From: Streptomyces sp. NBC_01244
GTDB lineage: Bacteria; Actinomycetota; Actinomycetes; Streptomycetales; Streptomycetaceae
DNA: 64,000 nucleotides
Assembly (NCBI RefSeq): GCF_035987325.1
Contig: NZ_CP108488.1
Span: 9,176,001-9,240,000 of the forward strand
Direction of reading: 5' to 3'
Under the pieces are notes generated by a model. It was not told the DNA's origin, made no database searches, and saw nothing but the letters and a program-made list of their open reading frames with translations. The translations under genes and the position numbers were made by a program. Shown here one piece after another: positions 17,339 through 26,095 of the stretch (its first letter is position 1; each line of letters begins with the position of its first letter).

Positions 17339-17356
17339 TGACGGAAATTTCAGTCA
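17339..17356. promoter_or_regulatory. Palindromic operator, copy 2
   Basis: TGACGGAAATTTCAGTCA, a palindrome with one mismatched pair, 86 bp upstream of the NCS1 permease start and matching 15 of 18 positions of the site at 15568. Same repressor inferred. Confidence 0.75.
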
Positions 17357-17802
17357 ATGCTTGGAGCAGGCTGATCTGGCGCCCACTTCGACGAGGGCCG
17401 GTGGGGCTGATGCCGGACGTCGAGGGCACTGCGGTGGCGCGACAGACGGCAGAGGTCCTGGCCCGCAGCGGTAAGGCAGCCGTGGCCCGCTGCCGCTGCC
17501 CGAGGGCGGGGCGGGGCGGGCGTCGGCGCCCCGGCAGGTGTGCCGCGCGACGTCATTTATGCTTCAAGGCGGCCGCGGGGTGGTGGCTCGTCGCTGTCCG
17601 CGGCACCCAGAGGGCGGTCGGTCCGGCCGTCGGGGAGGGATTCCTGTGTCCGGGGCCTCGGTCCGAACAGGGACCGCATGACGCTGATCATGAAGATCAC
17701 GACGATCATGGGGAATCGAGCGACCGCCGACCCGCGTCTCAGTGGGGTGGGGCGCCCGGCCCACGCGCCCGCGAACAGAAGACCCCCAGGGAGAAGTGAG
17801 GT
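17357..17802. other. Intergenic region without a convincing gene
   Basis: About 450 bp between the permease operator and the kinase gene. A 44-codon frame from ATG 17678 to 17812 overlaps the kinase start and could be a leader peptide. It has no clear ribosome-binding site and its codon use degrades after twelve codons, so I do not call it a gene. Confidence 0.4.
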
Positions 17803-18465
17803 ATGTCAGTGATCTGCGTCGGAGGCATGATCGGAATCGGCAAGACGAGCGTCGCCGAGCTGCTCGCCAAGGAGCTGGGCAGCGAAGTCTTCTACGAGAG
17901 CGTGGAAGACAATCCGATCCTCCCGCTCTTCTACACGGCGAGCCCCGAGGAGATCCAGGCGAAGCGCTACCCCTTCCTCCTGCAGCTCTACTTCCTCCAG
18001 ACGCGGTTCGCCGCGATCAAGGAGGCCTACAAGCAGGGCGACAACGTCCTGGACCGGTCCATCTACGAGGACTGGTACTTCGCCAAGGTCAATCACGACC
18101 TCGGCCGGATCAGCTCCCTCGAGATGCGCGTGTACGAGGGACTGCTCGGCGAGATGATGCGCGAGATCGACGGCCTCCCGTACCGCAAGGCACCCGACCT
18201 CATGGTCTACCTCAAGGCGGACTTCGAGACGGTCCTGCACCGCATCGGCCTGCGCGGTCGCGATTTCGAGCAGGACGAGAGCCTCGTCGACTACTACCGG
18301 ACGCTGTGGTCCGGCTATGACGACTGGGTGCACAAGCACTACTCGGCCAGCGAGGTCCTCGTCATCGACATGAACCACACGGACGTGGTGCACAGCCCCG
18401 AGGACGCGGCCCGCGTGGTGCGCGAGGTCAAGGAAGCCTTGGTGACGGGCCGGCTCCGAGCCTGA
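17803..18465 (+). CDS. Deoxynucleoside kinase family protein
   Basis: A 220-aa P-loop kinase of the deoxyadenosine/deoxycytidine kinase family, which phosphorylates deoxynucleosides with ATP for salvage. The P-loop is GMIGIGKTS near residue 8, ESVEDNPI follows, the DRS motif is in VLDRSIYEDWYF, and the lid is GLRGRDFEQ with its arginines. The ATG at 17803 follows GGGAGAAGTGAGG. No signal or membrane segment. Expressed alone. Substrate preference cannot be read reliably from the motifs. Confidence 0.88.
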   Translation: MSVICVGGMIGIGKTSVAELLAKELGSEVFYESVEDNPILPLFYTASPEEIQAKRYPFLLQLYFLQTRFAAIKEAYKQGDNVLDRSIYEDWYFAKVNHDLGRISSLEMRVYEGLLGEMMREIDGLPYRKAPDLMVYLKADFETVLHRIGLRGRDFEQDESLVDYYRTLWSGYDDWVHKHYSASEVLVIDMNHTDVVHSPEDAARVVREVKEALVTGRLRA

Positions 18466-18587
18466 CGGCGAGACGCCGGCGCGGGTGTGCGCACTCTTCC
18501 GGGTGCGCGGGGGCCGCAGGTTCTCCGCCCCCGGAAGGCCCGCCACGGAGCTCGCGCGCTCCGCGCGGCGGGCTTACGGTCGTCGTC

Positions 18588-19610
18588 ATGGATACGACGG
18601 GCATACTCGACGAAGCGCTTCAGCGATTGCACGGTTCGGGCCCCGAGCGGCTCGGGCGGCTGACCAACCACGCGCCGATGGCCGTCGAGGCCCTTTCCGT
18701 TCGCGGGCAGGCAGGCACGGTGCACCGCTGGCTCGATCTGTACTCCCGCAAACTGGAGGAGTTCCCGTCGCGCGTCGAGCCGGTCACGGCCACCAACTGG
18801 CGTGCCGCACTCGGTGACCCGCGCCGCGCCGCCGACTGGATCGACCACTTCGAGCGCGAGATCACCGACCGGCCCTGGCGCGATGTGCTGGCGCAGTGGT
18901 GGCCCCGTCTTCTCCCCGGCATGTACGGCGGCTCGACGCACCCGCTGATCCGGGTGGGCCACGCCGTGCGCACGCTCCTGGCCGGCGAAGGCACGGCACC
19001 ACGCCTGGCCGAACTCGCCCACGGCCTCGGCTACTGGGCCGCCCGCCACCACCCCATCGCAGACCTCGCCCCACTGCCCGGCGCCGGCGGCGGCGGTGCG
19101 GACGCCGCCCTCGACGCGGTACCACCCCTCACCGAACGGCACGGCACCTTCCCCGACCGCCTCGCCCGCGTTACGAGCCTGCCGGTGTGGGCGGCCGCGA
19201 CCGGGATCGCGGACCCCGACGAGGCGCGCCTGCGCCTCGTCGAGCTGGTGCGGGCGGCGACCCACCGCTACGCCACCCACGGCCACGGCGAGGAAATCCT
19301 GCTGGTCCACGCCGCCACGGCCCCCAACGCCGTCCTGCGCGCCCTCCCCGCCCTCCCGCCCACGCTGTGGGCACCCAGCCTGCGAGCGGCCTGGACGGCC
19401 TCCGCGGCCGTCACCGCGATGTACGCCCCCGACACCCCGATCGCCTTCACCCCGCCGGGTACCTTCACCGCGGACGAGGTCTTCGAACGGGCCCGGGCGC
19501 ACGGAGACGAACACGTCATCAAACTGACCGACACGGCACTCGACGTCGGCGACGAGGCGGCCCTCGCGGCAGCGCTGCGCTCCGTGGAGCTGAACGAACC
19601 GCTGCGCTAG
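18588..19610 (+). CDS. Questin oxidase family protein
   Basis: A 340-aa protein matching the questin-oxidase-like family (DUF4243), named for a fungal Baeyer-Villiger-type ring-cleaving enzyme. Landmarks are LTNHAPMAVEAL, DWIDHFEREITDRPWRDVLA, GGSTHPLIRVGHAVR and ATHRYATHGHGE; the conserved histidines are kept. Bacterial members are uncharacterised. ATG 18588 follows a TACGGT box (18575-18580) by seven bases, without a ribosome-binding site, so it is probably leaderless. Confidence 0.85.
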   Translation: MDTTGILDEALQRLHGSGPERLGRLTNHAPMAVEALSVRGQAGTVHRWLDLYSRKLEEFPSRVEPVTATNWRAALGDPRRAADWIDHFEREITDRPWRDVLAQWWPRLLPGMYGGSTHPLIRVGHAVRTLLAGEGTAPRLAELAHGLGYWAARHHPIADLAPLPGAGGGGADAALDAVPPLTERHGTFPDRLARVTSLPVWAAATGIADPDEARLRLVELVRAATHRYATHGHGEEILLVHAATAPNAVLRALPALPPTLWAPSLRAAWTASAAVTAMYAPDTPIAFTPPGTFTADEVFERARAHGDEHVIKLTDTALDVGDEAALAAALRSVELNEPLR

Positions 19611-19630
19611 AGCCTGTCGTCACACTCCCT

Positions 19631-19660
19631 AGCGGAACCGAGCGGAACCGTGCGGAACCG
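19631..19660. repeat. 10-bp tandem repeat, three copies
   Basis: AGCGGAACCG, AGCGGAACCG, TGCGGAACCG directly behind the questin-oxidase-like gene. Short direct repeats of unknown meaning; no hairpin potential. Confidence 0.8.
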
Positions 19661-19795
19661 AGCTGGTGCGAGATGATCCGACGCGCGTCATCCTCGTGCG
19701 GGAGCAGCGACGGCGGAGCCCCGACCGGGGCGGATGTCCCCGGGCGCCGGGCAGACGCGGCGTACGGACCGCGTGAGCGCACGTACACTCGGCCT

Positions 19796-19951
19796 ATGAG
19801 CCGCACACGACGCGTCACGGGGGAGTGCCTGCAGCAGGCCGCCCCCGGCGTGCGTGCGGCCTCCGCGGGCCGGACGGGCATCAGTCTCCGGACCGCCGCC
19901 GACGGCAAGGCCCCCACGGTCGGCCGCGGCGTCCTGCACGGCCACGGCTAG
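19796..19951 (+). CDS. Possible small leaderless protein (51 aa)
   Basis: The frame from ATG 19796 gives a 51-aa basic peptide (MSRTRRVTGECLQQAAPGVR and on). Nearly all third codon positions are G or C, as in real genes here. A TACACT box lies at 19784-19789, six bases before the ATG, the geometry shared by leaderless genes in this window. No family recognised. The 220 bp from here to the murE-like gene show no other gene. Confidence 0.4.
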   Translation: MSRTRRVTGECLQQAAPGVRAASAGRTGISLRTAADGKAPTVGRGVLHGHG

Positions 19952-20175
19952 CGCCTTCCCACCGCGCCCGGGCCCTGTCCCTCACGCCGCACCATCCTCA
20001 GCGACGGGCCCTGCCCCGGCAGCCCGGCCCGACCAACGCGTCGGGCCCGGCCCCGTCGCCTCCAGGGCGACGCATCGCCCTCCCCGTCCCCATCACCGCA
20101 GTCCCGACGCTCCGTCGGCTCTGCCGCCAGGCTAGGGCCGTGCGCCGGGCCGTAGTCGCCTCCGAAGGGACCACC

Positions 20176-21672
20176 GTGAAGTTGAGCGGGTTGCTGACCG
20201 GCCACGAACACCACGTCATCCAGGGCGACACAGAGTCGACGGGGATCACGGCGGGCACCACCTTCGACGTCGACCGGGTGGTGCCGGGCTCACTCTTCAT
20301 CGCGGTACCCGGCCACCGCGGCGGCGGCCCCGAATCCATCGGTGCGGCGCTCGCCCGCGGGGCGGTGGGCGTGCTCGTCGACGAGGCGGGAGCGGCCGCC
20401 GTGCCCCCCGGGCGAGAGCTGCTGCCGGCGGTGTGCCTCGTACGGGTCACCGACACCCGCAAAGCGGCCGCCGTGGTCTCCTCCCGCTACTTCGGTGAGC
20501 CGGGCCGGCACATGGACATGGTCGCGGTCACCGGGACCAACGGGAAGACCTCCATCTCCTACATGGTCGAGTCGCTCCTCAAGATCTCCGAGGGCGCCTC
20601 CGTGGGCGTGATCGGGACGGCGGGCAGCCGGATCGGCGACGAGGTGATCCCGATGCCTCCCTCGGTGCTGACCACACCGGAATCGCCCGACCTGCAGTAC
20701 CTCCTGGGCCGCATGCGGGACCAGGGCACCGGCAGCGTGGTGCTGGAGGCCACCTCGATGGCCCTGCAGACGTACCGGATGGACCGGACGTTCGTCGACG
20801 TCGGCGTCTTCACCAACCTGACCCAGGACCACCTGGACGACCACGGCACGATGGCCCACTACACGGACGCCAAGATGCGGCTGTTCCAGGGACTGTGCCG
20901 GCACGCGGTGGTCAACGTGGACGATGCCGTGGGAGCAAGGGTCCGCGCGATGATGCCCGGCGCGGTGACGACGTACGGCCTCGACGCGGAGGCCGACTTC
21001 CGGGCCACGGACCTGATCGCGGACGCTTCGGGCACGCGGTTCACGCTGCACCACGCCGGCAGTGAGTACAAGGCCGCGATGCCGGTCCCGGGCCGGTTCT
21101 CCGTGTCCAACGCGCTGGCGGCCCTGGCCGCCTGCCGGGTACTGGGGCACGACCTGGACGGACTGGTCGCCGCGCTCGCCCAGATGCCGCCCGTACCGGG
21201 CCGGTTCGAGCGCTTCGTCACCCCCGCCGGCACCTCGGTGATCGTGGACTACGCGCACTCGCCCGACTCCCTCGACAAGGTCCTCACCGCCATCAGGGGC
21301 TTCGCCCGTGGCCGCGTCATCACGGTCTTCGGCTGCGGCGGTGACCGCGACACCACCAAGCGCGCCGAGATGGGCCGCATCGCCGGCACCCACTCCGACC
21401 TGTGCGTCCTGACCTCGGACAACCCCCGCACCGAGGACCCCGAAGCGATCCTGGACCAGATCGCCCCCGGCATCGAGAGCACCGGCACACCGTACGAGCG
21501 CTCCGCCGACCGGCGCCAAGCCATCGCCTTCGCGCTGTCCGCCGCCCGGCCCGAAGACATCGTCCTGATCGCGGGAAAGGGCAGCGAACCGCACCAGATC
21601 GTGGGCGAGACCCTGCTCCCCTTCAGCGACATGGCGACCGTGCGCGACCTCGCCTCCCGCCTGCTCCCCTGA
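20176..21672 (+). CDS. murE: MurE-family UDP-MurNAc-tripeptide ligase, stand-alone paralogue
   Basis: A 498-aa Mur ligase of full length. It has the N-terminal UDP-binding domain, ATP P-loop TGTNGKTS, the carbamylated-lysine region HYTDAKMRLF, and the DNPR signature (TSDNPRTEDPEA) characteristic of enzymes adding meso- or LL-diaminopimelate to UDP-MurNAc-L-Ala-D-Glu. GTG 20176 has an AAGGGA site. It stands outside any dcw cell-wall cluster, with no MurF, MraY or FtsI neighbour, so it is probably a second copy. A specialised role (stress, sporulation, resistance to a Mur inhibitor) is inference. Confidence 0.9.
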   Translation: MKLSGLLTGHEHHVIQGDTESTGITAGTTFDVDRVVPGSLFIAVPGHRGGGPESIGAALARGAVGVLVDEAGAAAVPPGRELLPAVCLVRVTDTRKAAAVVSSRYFGEPGRHMDMVAVTGTNGKTSISYMVESLLKISEGASVGVIGTAGSRIGDEVIPMPPSVLTTPESPDLQYLLGRMRDQGTGSVVLEATSMALQTYRMDRTFVDVGVFTNLTQDHLDDHGTMAHYTDAKMRLFQGLCRHAVVNVDDAVGARVRAMMPGAVTTYGLDAEADFRATDLIADASGTRFTLHHAGSEYKAAMPVPGRFSVSNALAALAACRVLGHDLDGLVAALAQMPPVPGRFERFVTPAGTSVIVDYAHSPDSLDKVLTAIRGFARGRVITVFGCGGDRDTTKRAEMGRIAGTHSDLCVLTSDNPRTEDPEAILDQIAPGIESTGTPYERSADRRQAIAFALSAARPEDIVLIAGKGSEPHQIVGETLLPFSDMATVRDLASRLLP

Positions 21673-21691
21673 AGCCGCTCCCGGAGGATCC

Positions 21692-21711
21692 GGCAGGGCC
21701 CTTCCCCTGCC
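21692..21711. terminator. Bidirectional hairpin after murE paralogue
   Basis: A 7-bp stem GGCAGGG/CCCTGCC with a 6-nt loop between the convergent murE-like gene and the small membrane protein gene. Confidence 0.5.
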
Positions 21712-21715
21712 CTTC

Positions 21716-22237
21716 CTAGTCAGGGATCCCCGGCATGCCCCATCGGGCGCTCCTGTCCTCGACACCGGCCCTCGGACATGCCTTCCGCCACGTGGCGAGC
21801 ACCGGGGGGCGGCCAGGACGCCCGAAGAAGAGCCGCTTCCTTCGCAAGCGCAAGCGCCGACGTAGACGTAGACGCAGACGCAGTTTCGCCGAGCCGTCGA
21901 CGTTGTCGTAGATGACGAGGACCCGGGCCACTTGGTCGGGGTCGTGTTCCGTGATCCGTCCTCCGGCGTGCAGGAGGCGGAGCCTCGCACGACCGTCGGC
22001 CCCGCCGGGGACGATCCGCGCCTCGACCACGCGTCGCCCGTCCCACGCCCAGTACGCGAACTCCACGAGCAGGTAAACCACAGCCGCGCCGGCCACCCAC
22101 CTGACAGCGGGTTCTCCCCACAGCGCCAGGCCGGACAAGCCGAGACAGCCGGCCGACACGGCCATGCGCCGCAGCCGTGGAACAGTCCGTGTGCTCTTGT
22201 CCGACGCGTCCCAGAGCAGATCCTCGCCGGCCGTCAT
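21716..22237 (-). CDS. Small membrane protein with an Arg/Leu repeat
   Basis: A 173-aa protein with two hydrophobic helices (about residues 25-65) then a soluble tail. Near residue 118 the tail contains an (Leu-Arg)n tract encoded by short DNA repeats (21844-21883) that looks inserted into the conserved-looking VIYDNVDGSAK...TWRKACPRAGVE framework. ATG 22237 follows CATGAT by six bases, so it is probably leaderless. Function unknown; the repeat may have damaged the tail. Confidence 0.6.
   Translation of the reverse strand: MTAGEDLLWDASDKSTRTVPRLRRMAVSAGCLGLSGLALWGEPAVRWVAGAAVVYLLVEFAYWAWDGRRVVEARIVPGGADGRARLRLLHAGGRITEHDPDQVARVLVIYDNVDGSAKLRLRLRLRRRLRLRRKRLFFGRPGRPPVLATWRKACPRAGVEDRSARWGMPGIPD
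21861..21883. repeat. Hexanucleotide microsatellite in coding sequence
   Basis: Two CGTAGA units followed by two CGCAGA-type units, with a GCAAGC duplication just before (21844-21855). It is in frame, so length changes by one unit add or remove an Arg-Leu dipeptide of the membrane protein. Confidence 0.8.
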
Positions 22238-22266
22238 CTCGCCATCATGGGGCCCCGGTCATCCTC

Positions 22267-22296
22267 GTGAGAAGCCCCGACGTGAGAAGCCCCGAC
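22267..22296. repeat. Exact 15-bp tandem duplication
   Basis: GTGAGAAGCCCCGAC occurs twice head to tail, upstream of the small membrane protein and far upstream of the chitinase. No further copies were noticed. Confidence 0.85.
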
Positions 22297-22442
22297 CGGG
22301 GTTTCCGGGCGAGGCCTCGGCGCGCGGGACGGCGGCGAACCGGCCTGACGGTCGGCGCGGGACGGTCGTACTCCCGCCGTGAGCAGGCAGGTTCGGCGGT
22401 GCGACGACACCCGCGGATCGCAGCCTCGCCGGATCTCTTCGC

Positions 22443-22491
22443 CGGACCAGACCACATCCCGCCTATTGGTCCAGACCTATTGACCGGCCGG
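22443..22491. promoter_or_regulatory. Chitinase promoter with DasR-type site
   Basis: ATTGGTCCAGACCTAT at 22465-22480 matches 12 of 16 bases of the DasR consensus ACTGGTCTAGACCACT. A second related element, GGACCAGACCAC, lies 20 bp upstream. Streptomyces chitinase promoters carry such repeats and respond to N-acetylglucosamine through DasR (established). Use here is inferred. The rest of 22238-22600 shows no gene. Confidence 0.75.
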
Positions 22492-22600
22492 GCCGTTCCT
22501 CCTACGATCCGGTCCGGCACAGCCCCACCTGTCCCCACCTCACCCACCAGCCGGGCGTCACGCCCCCACGCGTCGGTCATGCCCATGGCGCTCGGCGGGA

Positions 22601-24292
22601 ATGGAGCGCACCATGTTCCGTCGGAGATCACGTACTCCGCGCCTGACGGCCGGCGCAGACCCTACTGTGAACCGGGCCGGCCGCGCCCAGCACGGACCGA
22701 CCGTCCTGAACCGCTCCCTCGCCGGGGTGAGCGCCGCCGCCGTCATCGGTGCAGGCCTCGCCGTGGCCGGCACCGTCAGCGCCGGAGCCGTCGCGGCCGG
22801 GGCCGAGACGGTCACCAACCTGGTGGTCAACCCCGGCTTCGAGAATGGGCTCTCCTCGTGGACCTGTTCCGGAAGCTCCGGTGTGGCCGTCGGCAGTCCG
22901 GTCCGTGCCGGCGCCTCCGCACTCAAGGCCACGCCGAGCGGCCAGGACAACGCCCAGTGCGTCCAGACCGTCAGCGTGCAGCCCAACTCCCAGTACACGC
23001 TCAGTGCTTACGTCCAGGGCAGCTACGTCTACCTGGGCGCCACCGGCACCGGGATCACCGGTACCCCGTCCACCTGGACGCCGAACAGCCCCTCGTACGG
23101 TCAACTCAGCGTCGGCTTCACCACGGGGCCGAGCACCACCTCGGTCACCGTCTACCTGCACGGCTGGTACGGGCAGCCCGCCTACTACGCGGACGATGTG
23201 TCGCTCACCGGCCCCGGTGGCAGCAGCCCCACACCGACCACCGCGCCGCCGACGACCGCGCCCCCGACCACCACGCCCCCGCCGACCACCACGCCCCCGC
23301 CGACCACCGCACCCCCGACGACCGCCCCGCCCGGCGAGACCTGCCCCACCAAGCCCAAGCCGTCGGGCAAGGTCCTGCAGGGCTACTGGGAGAACTGGGA
23401 CGGCGCCGCGAACGGCGTCCACCCCGGCATGGGCTGGGTACCCATCACGGACAGCCGGATCGCCGCGCACGGCTACAACGTCATCAACGCCGCCTTCCCG
23501 GTGATCCTCTCGGACGGCACCGTCCTGTGGCATGACGGCATGGACGCCGGCGTCAAGGTCGCGACCCCCGCCGAGATGTGCCAGGCCAAGGCGGCCGGAG
23601 CGACGATCCTGATGTCGATAGGCGGCGCCACCGCGGGCATCGACCTGAGCTCCAGCACCGTCGCCGACAAGTTCGTGGCGACCGTCGTCCCGATCCTGAA
23701 GAAGCACAACTTCGACGGGATCGACATCGACATCGAGACCGGCCTGACCGGTAGCGGCAACATCAACACGCTGTCCGCCTCCCAGGCCAACCTGATGCGC
23801 ATCATCGACGGCGTACTGGCCCAGATGCCCGCGGGCTTCGGCCTGACGATGGCCCCCGAAACCGCGTACGTCACCGGAGGAAGCGTCACCTACGGGTCGA
23901 TCTGGGGCTCCTACCTGCCGATCATCAAGAAGTACGCGGACAACGGCCGGCTGTGGTGGCTGAACATGCAGTACTACAACGGCAGCATGTACGGCTGCTC
24001 CGGGGACTCCTACCAGGCCGGCACCGTCCAGGGCTTCACCGCCCAGACCACCTGCCTGAACAACGGCCTGACCATCCAGGGCACCACCATCAAGGTGCCG
24101 TACGACAAGCAGGTGCCCGGCCTGCCGGCCCAGCCCGGCGCGGGCGGCGGCTACATGACGCCGAGCCTGGTCAGCCAGTCGTGGAACGCCTTCGGCGGTT
24201 CGCTGAAGGGTCTCATGACGTGGTCGGTCAACTGGGACGGCTCGAAGGGCTGGAGCTTCGGTGACAACGTCAAGTCCCTCCAAGGCCGTTGA
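22601..24292 (+). CDS. Secreted chitinase, GH18, with carbohydrate-binding module
   Basis: A 563-aa exported endochitinase. A signal peptide (about residues 1-65, long and basic, then an Ala-rich core) leads into a beta-sandwich carbohydrate-binding domain (NLVVNPGFENGLSSWTC to YYADDVSLTG). A Thr/Pro linker of PPTTTPPP repeats follows, then a GH18 barrel with GYWENWDG, MSIGGATAG and the catalytic FDGIDIDIE. The architecture equals Streptomyces ChiC/ChiD-like enzymes that degrade chitin outside the cell. An ATG at 22613, preceded by GGAG, is an equally good start. Likely under DasR control. Confidence 0.93.
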   Translation: MERTMFRRRSRTPRLTAGADPTVNRAGRAQHGPTVLNRSLAGVSAAAVIGAGLAVAGTVSAGAVAAGAETVTNLVVNPGFENGLSSWTCSGSSGVAVGSPVRAGASALKATPSGQDNAQCVQTVSVQPNSQYTLSAYVQGSYVYLGATGTGITGTPSTWTPNSPSYGQLSVGFTTGPSTTSVTVYLHGWYGQPAYYADDVSLTGPGGSSPTPTTAPPTTAPPTTTPPPTTTPPPTTAPPTTAPPGETCPTKPKPSGKVLQGYWENWDGAANGVHPGMGWVPITDSRIAAHGYNVINAAFPVILSDGTVLWHDGMDAGVKVATPAEMCQAKAAGATILMSIGGATAGIDLSSSTVADKFVATVVPILKKHNFDGIDIDIETGLTGSGNINTLSASQANLMRIIDGVLAQMPAGFGLTMAPETAYVTGGSVTYGSIWGSYLPIIKKYADNGRLWWLNMQYYNGSMYGCSGDSYQAGTVQGFTAQTTCLNNGLTIQGTTIKVPYDKQVPGLPAQPGAGGGYMTPSLVSQSWNAFGGSLKGLMTWSVNWDGSKGWSFGDNVKSLQGR

Positions 24293-24334
24293 TCACACGC
24301 CCTGACCTTCACAGGGGGATGCGGGAATGACCGG

Positions 24335-24376
24335 GCAGGGCCCCGGGGGAGCGCTCGGCGCCCCCCGGGGCCCTGC
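24335..24376. terminator. Strong terminator hairpin
   Basis: A perfect 15-bp GC stem (24335-24349 with 24362-24376), 12-nt loop, followed by TGTT on the plus strand. It separates the convergent chitinase and amidohydrolase genes. Confidence 0.75.
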
Positions 24377-24435
24377 TGTTCGGCAAGGGCCGAGCGGCAT
24401 GCCGGCCGGAACGGACGCGGGAGCGGTGCCCGGGT

Positions 24436-25899
24436 TCAGGAGGCGGAGCGCAGGCGGGTGGCCGCGGACTCCGCTTCCCGTACGACGCGGTCGGTGTCGA
24501 CGTCGACGAGGCGGCCGTCGAGTTTGAGGGGACGGCCGTCCACGAAGACCGCGCGGACGTTCTCCGGGCGGCCGTTGAAGACGATCTGGTTGATCCAGTC
24601 GAAGCGCGGCGCGAAGTTGAGGGCGGCGGGGTTGATCACGATGACGTCGGCGCGTTTGCCGGGGTTCAGGGATCCCACCGTGTCGGCCAAACCGATCGCC
24701 TCGGCGCCGCCGAGCGTGGCGAGGCGCAGGACGTCGTGGACCTGGGGGAACACCGAGGTCTCCAGCGAGCGGGCGCGCTGGAGACCGATGGCCGCCTTCA
24801 TGAGGGCGAAGAAGTCCGAGGAGTCGTTGGTCCCGCCGTCCTGGCCGAGCCCGGCCTTGACGCCGCGTCGGCCGAGGTCCGGCAGCCGCATGATCCCCGA
24901 AGCGAGGCGCATGTTGCTGAGCGGACAGTGTGCGACCCGTACGTCGTGCGCGGCGACCGCGGCGATCTCTTCGTCGGTGAGGTGGATCGCGTGGTTCATG
25001 AGCAGCCGCGGACCCAGCGCGCCGATGTCCGTGAGGGTGCCGATCGGGTCGTCCGCGCGCTGCTCGGAGTGTTCGAGGACATGGCTGTTGAGCATGACCC
25101 CGAGATCGCCGGCGATCTCCCAGTGCAGCCGGTTGAGGCCCCTGATGGCCCGTGCCGCGTGGGTGGCGACCTGCGCCGAGGCGAGGGGGAGCGGGTCGAT
25201 GAGCTCCTTCTTCGTCCGGGTGATCAGCGAGGCGTCCCGCTCGGCTTGGAACATCGCGTAGGTGAAGCGCACGCCCGTGCCGGCCAGGGCCCGCACGTAC
25301 TGGACCGTCGTGTCGTACGGGAGCGCGTCCACCCAGTCCACGAGCGTGGTCACACCGGACTGCACGGAGTCGAGGGCGCCGAGCCGGACGAAGCGGTACA
25401 TGTCCGCGGGCGTGATCCGGGAGAACGTCGCCCGGTTGCAGTCGGCCAGCCATCCGAAGAGGTCGCGGTCCGCGCAGCCGCCCCGCATCGAGGACTGCCA
25501 CAGGTGGGTGTGCACGTCGACGAACCCCGGCATCACCAGCTGACCGGCGGTATCGATCACCTGCGTGCCGGGCGGTGTGGGCAACCGCTTCCCCACGGCC
25601 GCGATGACACCGTCCCGCATGAGGACGTCCGCGTCCTCGACGGTCCCCAGGGGCCCCTCGCCGAGAGCCGGGTCCATGGTGAGCACGAGTGCGGCGTTCC
25701 TGAGCACGACGGCCCGGCCCGGGGGTGTTCCCCCTTGCGGCCGGCTCCTCCCTGCGCCCAGGGCGAGCGGAGCGGTCGCGGCCAGGGCGAGGCCGCCGAG
25801 GAGTCGGCGCCGGCTGGGCGCCGCTGCCTGCGGCGAAGGCGCACGTACTTCCGGTAAGGAGGTTGAGGCGGGTTCGGGACACTCGCTGATCGGGTTCAT
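24436..25899 (-). CDS. Tat-exported amidohydrolase
   Basis: A 487-aa metal-dependent hydrolase of the amidohydrolase superfamily (chlorohydrolase/guanine-deaminase-like branch). A Tat signal (SRRRLLGGLALAATAPLALG) is near residue 29. The barrel shows the metal ligands FVDVHTHLWQSS, LNSHVLEHSE, the His in MNHAIHLTDEE and the Asp in GLGQDGGTND. The LNPGKRADVIVI tail is typical of the branch. The start at 25899 has GGAGG upstream. Export of this family is uncommon, so it probably acts on an environmental heterocycle or amidine (inference). Confidence 0.88.
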   Translation of the reverse strand: MNPISECPEPASTSLPEVRAPSPQAAAPSRRRLLGGLALAATAPLALGAGRSRPQGGTPPGRAVVLRNAALVLTMDPALGEGPLGTVEDADVLMRDGVIAAVGKRLPTPPGTQVIDTAGQLVMPGFVDVHTHLWQSSMRGGCADRDLFGWLADCNRATFSRITPADMYRFVRLGALDSVQSGVTTLVDWVDALPYDTTVQYVRALAGTGVRFTYAMFQAERDASLITRTKKELIDPLPLASAQVATHAARAIRGLNRLHWEIAGDLGVMLNSHVLEHSEQRADDPIGTLTDIGALGPRLLMNHAIHLTDEEIAAVAAHDVRVAHCPLSNMRLASGIMRLPDLGRRGVKAGLGQDGGTNDSSDFFALMKAAIGLQRARSLETSVFPQVHDVLRLATLGGAEAIGLADTVGSLNPGKRADVIVINPAALNFAPRFDWINQIVFNGRPENVRAVFVDGRPLKLDGRLVDVDTDRVVREAESAATRLRSAS

Positions 25900-26050
25900 G
25901 GCGTGTGGCCTCCCAACGAAACGAGGGCGGGATCGGCCTTGCCCGTACTGACGGATGGTCAGGTGAGCGGGGCAGGCTACCTGAATCGTCCATCGGGCCG
26001 ACGTCTTTCCGATAGAGGCGCGTCAACATTCTGTAGAAGTCGCATCCGCG

Positions 26051-26076
26051 CCCTCACCCTCGCCCATGGGTGAGGG
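26051..26076. other. 9-bp hairpin in divergent intergenic region
   Basis: CCCTCACCC-N8-GGGTGAGGG, a perfect stem between the amidohydrolase and DUF2975 genes. It could be an operator or a leader hairpin of either transcript. Confidence 0.5.
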
Positions 26077-26095
26077 TCGTCGGCGACTTGTCGAT

